Assembly (NCBI GenBank): GCA_947375085.1
Contig: CANCEQ010000159.1
Span: 1-7,132 of the forward strand
Direction: 5' to 3'
Origin: Flavobacteriales bacterium
GTDB lineage: Bacteria > Bacteroidota > Bacteroidia > Flavobacteriales > Crocinitomicaceae
Length of the DNA: 7,132 nt
Shown here: positions 5,704-7,132 of the stretch, in pieces
Position numbering within the stretch: the first letter of the stretch is position 1
Layout: every line of letters starts with the position of its first letter
Made by a program: the position numbers and the translations under genes
Notes under the pieces: model-generated
The model's input: only the letters and a program-made list of their open reading frames with translations
Databases searched by the model: none
What the model was told of the DNA's origin: nothing

Positions 5704-6699
5704 CTAAGCTTGTTTTTTCAATTCTTTGAATTTCTCGTTGATCAACAATAAGAAAACCATAAAAACAAATGTTCCCATTGCTGCTAAAAGCACAATAATC
5801 AAACGTTTTGGCTTGTCTTTTTTATCAGCAACAACTGCTCTTTCCACGATGAATTTATGTGTAAAATTAGCATACGCATCTGATTCAGCTTGTTCGTATG
5901 AATCTAAGAACTTCTCTAGTTTTACGATTTTCTCATCACGCATTTGCTCCAAACCATCGAAACGTGCACCGTATAATAAGTTTACGTCAATTTGTTTTTT
6001 CAAAAACTCTCTGTCTTGCGCTGATTTAGCCTCAACAAAAGCCGTATATAAATTTGTTCTTCCTTCTATTGAAATTACTCCTTTTTCAGCTAACGTATCC
6101 AATTGAACTAATATCGTTTTTAAATCTTGATCCAATAAATCTCTTTTACGTTTGTTTACCTCAAAAGCTGGCATCGTACGTTCATTAATCATTGTATTTT
6201 TAACCGTATCGATTAAGTCTACAATTTTGTTTGCTATTTCAGCTGCTATTTCAGGTTTTTCATCTAAAACATCAATAGAAATAGAACCATAACGAGTACG
6301 TGTAAAACTAATATGTCCTTCATATTCCTTCATCATTTTGAAGTTTTTATTGACATCCGTTGAATCAATCCCATAGTGTTCCATCAATCCAAATTGAGTA
6401 ATCACTTTTTCTCTGATACGAGACGATTGAAGGATTTGAACCAATTGTTCTGCTTGTTCTTCCTCTCCAAAATCCATTGAAGAAGCTTTTGCATTACGTT
6501 GTTCTGAGAAAGAAACCGAACTTGTTGCTGCAGGGAAAACGATAGCTGTAGAAAGAAACAAAGGTTTCATCAACATCGCTACAACTAAAGCTAAAACAGA
6601 TGCTATCCCAGTAACAAGGATAATAGGTTTACGCTTTTTCCATATAAATAGCAGTAAATTCTGTCTTTCTTTTTCAATTTCTATTTGTTCGTGCTCCAT
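5704..6699 (-). CDS. Wzz-type polysaccharide chain-length determinant
   Basis: The 331-residue product has the standard architecture of polysaccharide co-polymerases: a short basic cytoplasmic N-terminus, a first membrane helix (about 25-44), a periplasmic domain of about 250 residues rich in charged helices, and a second membrane helix (about 299-320) preceded by KDKPKRL, the basic proline-containing stretch common before this helix. A short basic tail follows. The RTRYGSISIDVLDEKPEIAAEIANKIVD-type segment (134-161) is typical of the N-terminal Wzz domain (residual strands plus the A-x-x-x-A-N helix). There is no Walker A or tyrosine-rich tail, so it is not a fused tyrosine kinase. It probably sets chain length for the membrane enzyme encoded 12 bases downstream, forming a two-gene operon. 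The ATG at 6699 is the first in frame with the membrane helix correctly placed. No exact TAnnTTTG box lies upstream, only a near match with a three-base spacer around 6730. Confidence 0.9.
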   Translation of the reverse strand: MEHEQIEIEKERQNLLLFIWKKRKPIILVTGIASVLALVVAMLMKPLFLSTAIVFPAATSSVSFSEQRNAKASSMDFGEEEQAEQLVQILQSSRIREKVITQFGLMEHYGIDSTDVNKNFKMMKEYEGHISFTRTRYGSISIDVLDEKPEIAAEIANKIVDLIDTVKNTMINERTMPAFEVNKRKRDLLDQDLKTILVQLDTLAEKGVISIEGRTNLYTAFVEAKSAQDREFLKKQIDVNLLYGARFDGLEQMRDEKIVKLEKFLDSYEQAESDAYANFTHKFIVERAVVADKKDKPKRLIIVLLAAMGTFVFMVFLLLINEKFKELKKQA

Positions 6700-6810
6700 A
6701 GTTTTATTGTAATCTCGCGAATTTAATCAAAATTTAGTTTGAATGAATCAAAGAACGATTTAGATTGGGTTTTATTGTTTGAAAGTTAGGTTAAAAGTTG
6801 AGAATTCTAA

Positions 6811-6847
6811 ACAAAAAAATCCCCAAGTAAATAAATACTCGGGGATT
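6811..6847 (-). terminator. Intrinsic terminator of the aldehyde dehydrogenase gene
   Basis: Read on the minus strand, AATCCCC (6847-6841) pairs with GGGGATT (6824-6818). After one mismatch, a further four pairs (GTAT/ATAC-type arms, AGTA with TACT on the plus strand) close a six-base loop. A run of T residues from 6819 to 6813 follows immediately. This is a textbook hairpin plus T-tract. It ends the transcript coming from the gene at the right edge 58 bases after its stop, and so insulates the polysaccharide pair from it. In the plus direction there is no T-tract. Confidence 0.9.
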
Positions 6848-6904
6848 CGATTTCAAAGTGTAATTTATGATTGAGTAGTTCGCCCCAAGGAGAACGTACC
6901 GAAA
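6848..6904. other. 3' untranslated stretch with a short imperfect hairpin
   Basis: Between the aldehyde dehydrogenase stop and its terminator lies a short stretch that is richer in G+C than the neighbouring spacers. GTTC-g-CC-CCAA-GG-a-GAAC (about 6878-6895) could fold as an interrupted six-pair stem with a G/A mismatch. Its role is unknown, and it may be no more than 3' end structure. Confidence 0.25.
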
Positions 6905-7132
6905 TTATAATTCAAACTTAATACCTTGCGCTAAAGGCAAACTGTCTGAATAGTTAATAGTATTTGTTTGACGTCTCATGTAAACTTTCCAAGCATCAGA
7001 TCCAGACTCACGTCCACCACCTGTTTCTTTTTCACCACCGAAAGCACCACCGATTTCAGCACCAGAAGTTCCGATGTTAACGTTAGCGATTCCACAATCA
7101 GAACCATTGTATGATAAGAACATTTCAGCTTC
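6905..7132 (-). CDS. Aldehyde dehydrogenase, ALDH7/antiquitin type, C-terminal part, cut by the window edge
   Basis: The last 75 residues are present, ending at a TAA at 6905. The sequence closely follows the C-terminus of the ALDH7A1/antiquitin family (alpha-aminoadipic semialdehyde dehydrogenase, NAD-dependent, lysine and pipecolate breakdown). It reads [19 protein letters not shown], then the conserved [19 protein letters not shown], which in other aldehyde dehydrogenases is FGGxKxSGxGRExG, then [12 protein letters not shown] and PLAQGIKF at the end. The catalytic cysteine and the NAD-binding domain lie beyond base 7132. Bacterial relatives are named amaB or pcd, but the substrate cannot be fixed from this part, so no symbol is given. 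The gene is followed by a strong terminator and is therefore transcriptionally separate from the polysaccharide genes. Confidence 0.95.
   Translation of the reverse strand, partial: EAEMFLSYNGSDCGIANVNIGTSGAEIGGAFGGEKETGGGRESGSDAWKVYMRRQTNTINYSDSLPLAQGIKFEL

Noticed and set aside
5726..6106. Open frame of 126 codons on the plus strand
   Set aside because: It is antisense to the well-supported Wzz-like gene and reads as a low-complexity Ser/Lys/Phe-rich shadow.

Overview
This window looks like chromosomal DNA of a member of the Bacteroidota, probably of the order Flavobacteriales. The lineage evidence is a protein with a type IX secretion (Por) C-terminal sorting domain, TAnnTTTG-type -7 promoter boxes ahead of three genes, no clear Shine-Dalgarno sequences, and an A+T-rich composition. 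Placing it below the order would be a guess.

Layout. Positions 1-1277 (minus strand) hold two purine biosynthesis genes in one transcription direction: a complete small-type purQ, then purD, which runs off the left edge. Positions 1278-1589 are an A+T-rich spacer between divergent genes. At 1590-2501 on the plus strand is a Fic-family gene, which converges with only 6 bases between stop codons on a minus-strand gene for an exported protein of unknown function (2508-3317). Next come a spacer with a possible gene remnant (about 3440-3592), a small type IX secretion cargo made only of two tail-like beta-sandwich domains (3568-4152), and a spacer with two dyads. The right part, all on the minus strand, holds a surface polysaccharide pair, a Wzz-type chain-length regulator (5704-6699) followed after 12 bases by an O-antigen ligase/polymerase-type membrane protein (4267-5691). 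Upstream of these, past a strong intrinsic terminator, is the 3' end of an ALDH7 (antiquitin) type aldehyde dehydrogenase that runs off the right edge.

How the genes work together. purQ and purD act in the first half of de novo IMP synthesis and are probably co-transcribed. The Wzz-like and Wzy/WaaL-like proteins probably act together in the inner membrane to assemble or ligate a polysaccharide and set its length. The middle section (about 1.5-4.2 kb) is visibly poorer in G+C than its flanks and carries accessory genes, so it may be an insertion between two housekeeping or envelope blocks.

Most notable item. The Fic protein keeps the GNGRxxR half of the FIC motif and a good C-terminal winged-helix domain. 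Its catalytic histidine is a lysine (K158), its inhibitory (S/T)xxxE(G/N) motif is degenerate, and the usual target-docking beta-hairpin (flap) appears to be missing. Together these suggest a repurposed, non-canonical Fic protein rather than an ordinary AMP-transferase.
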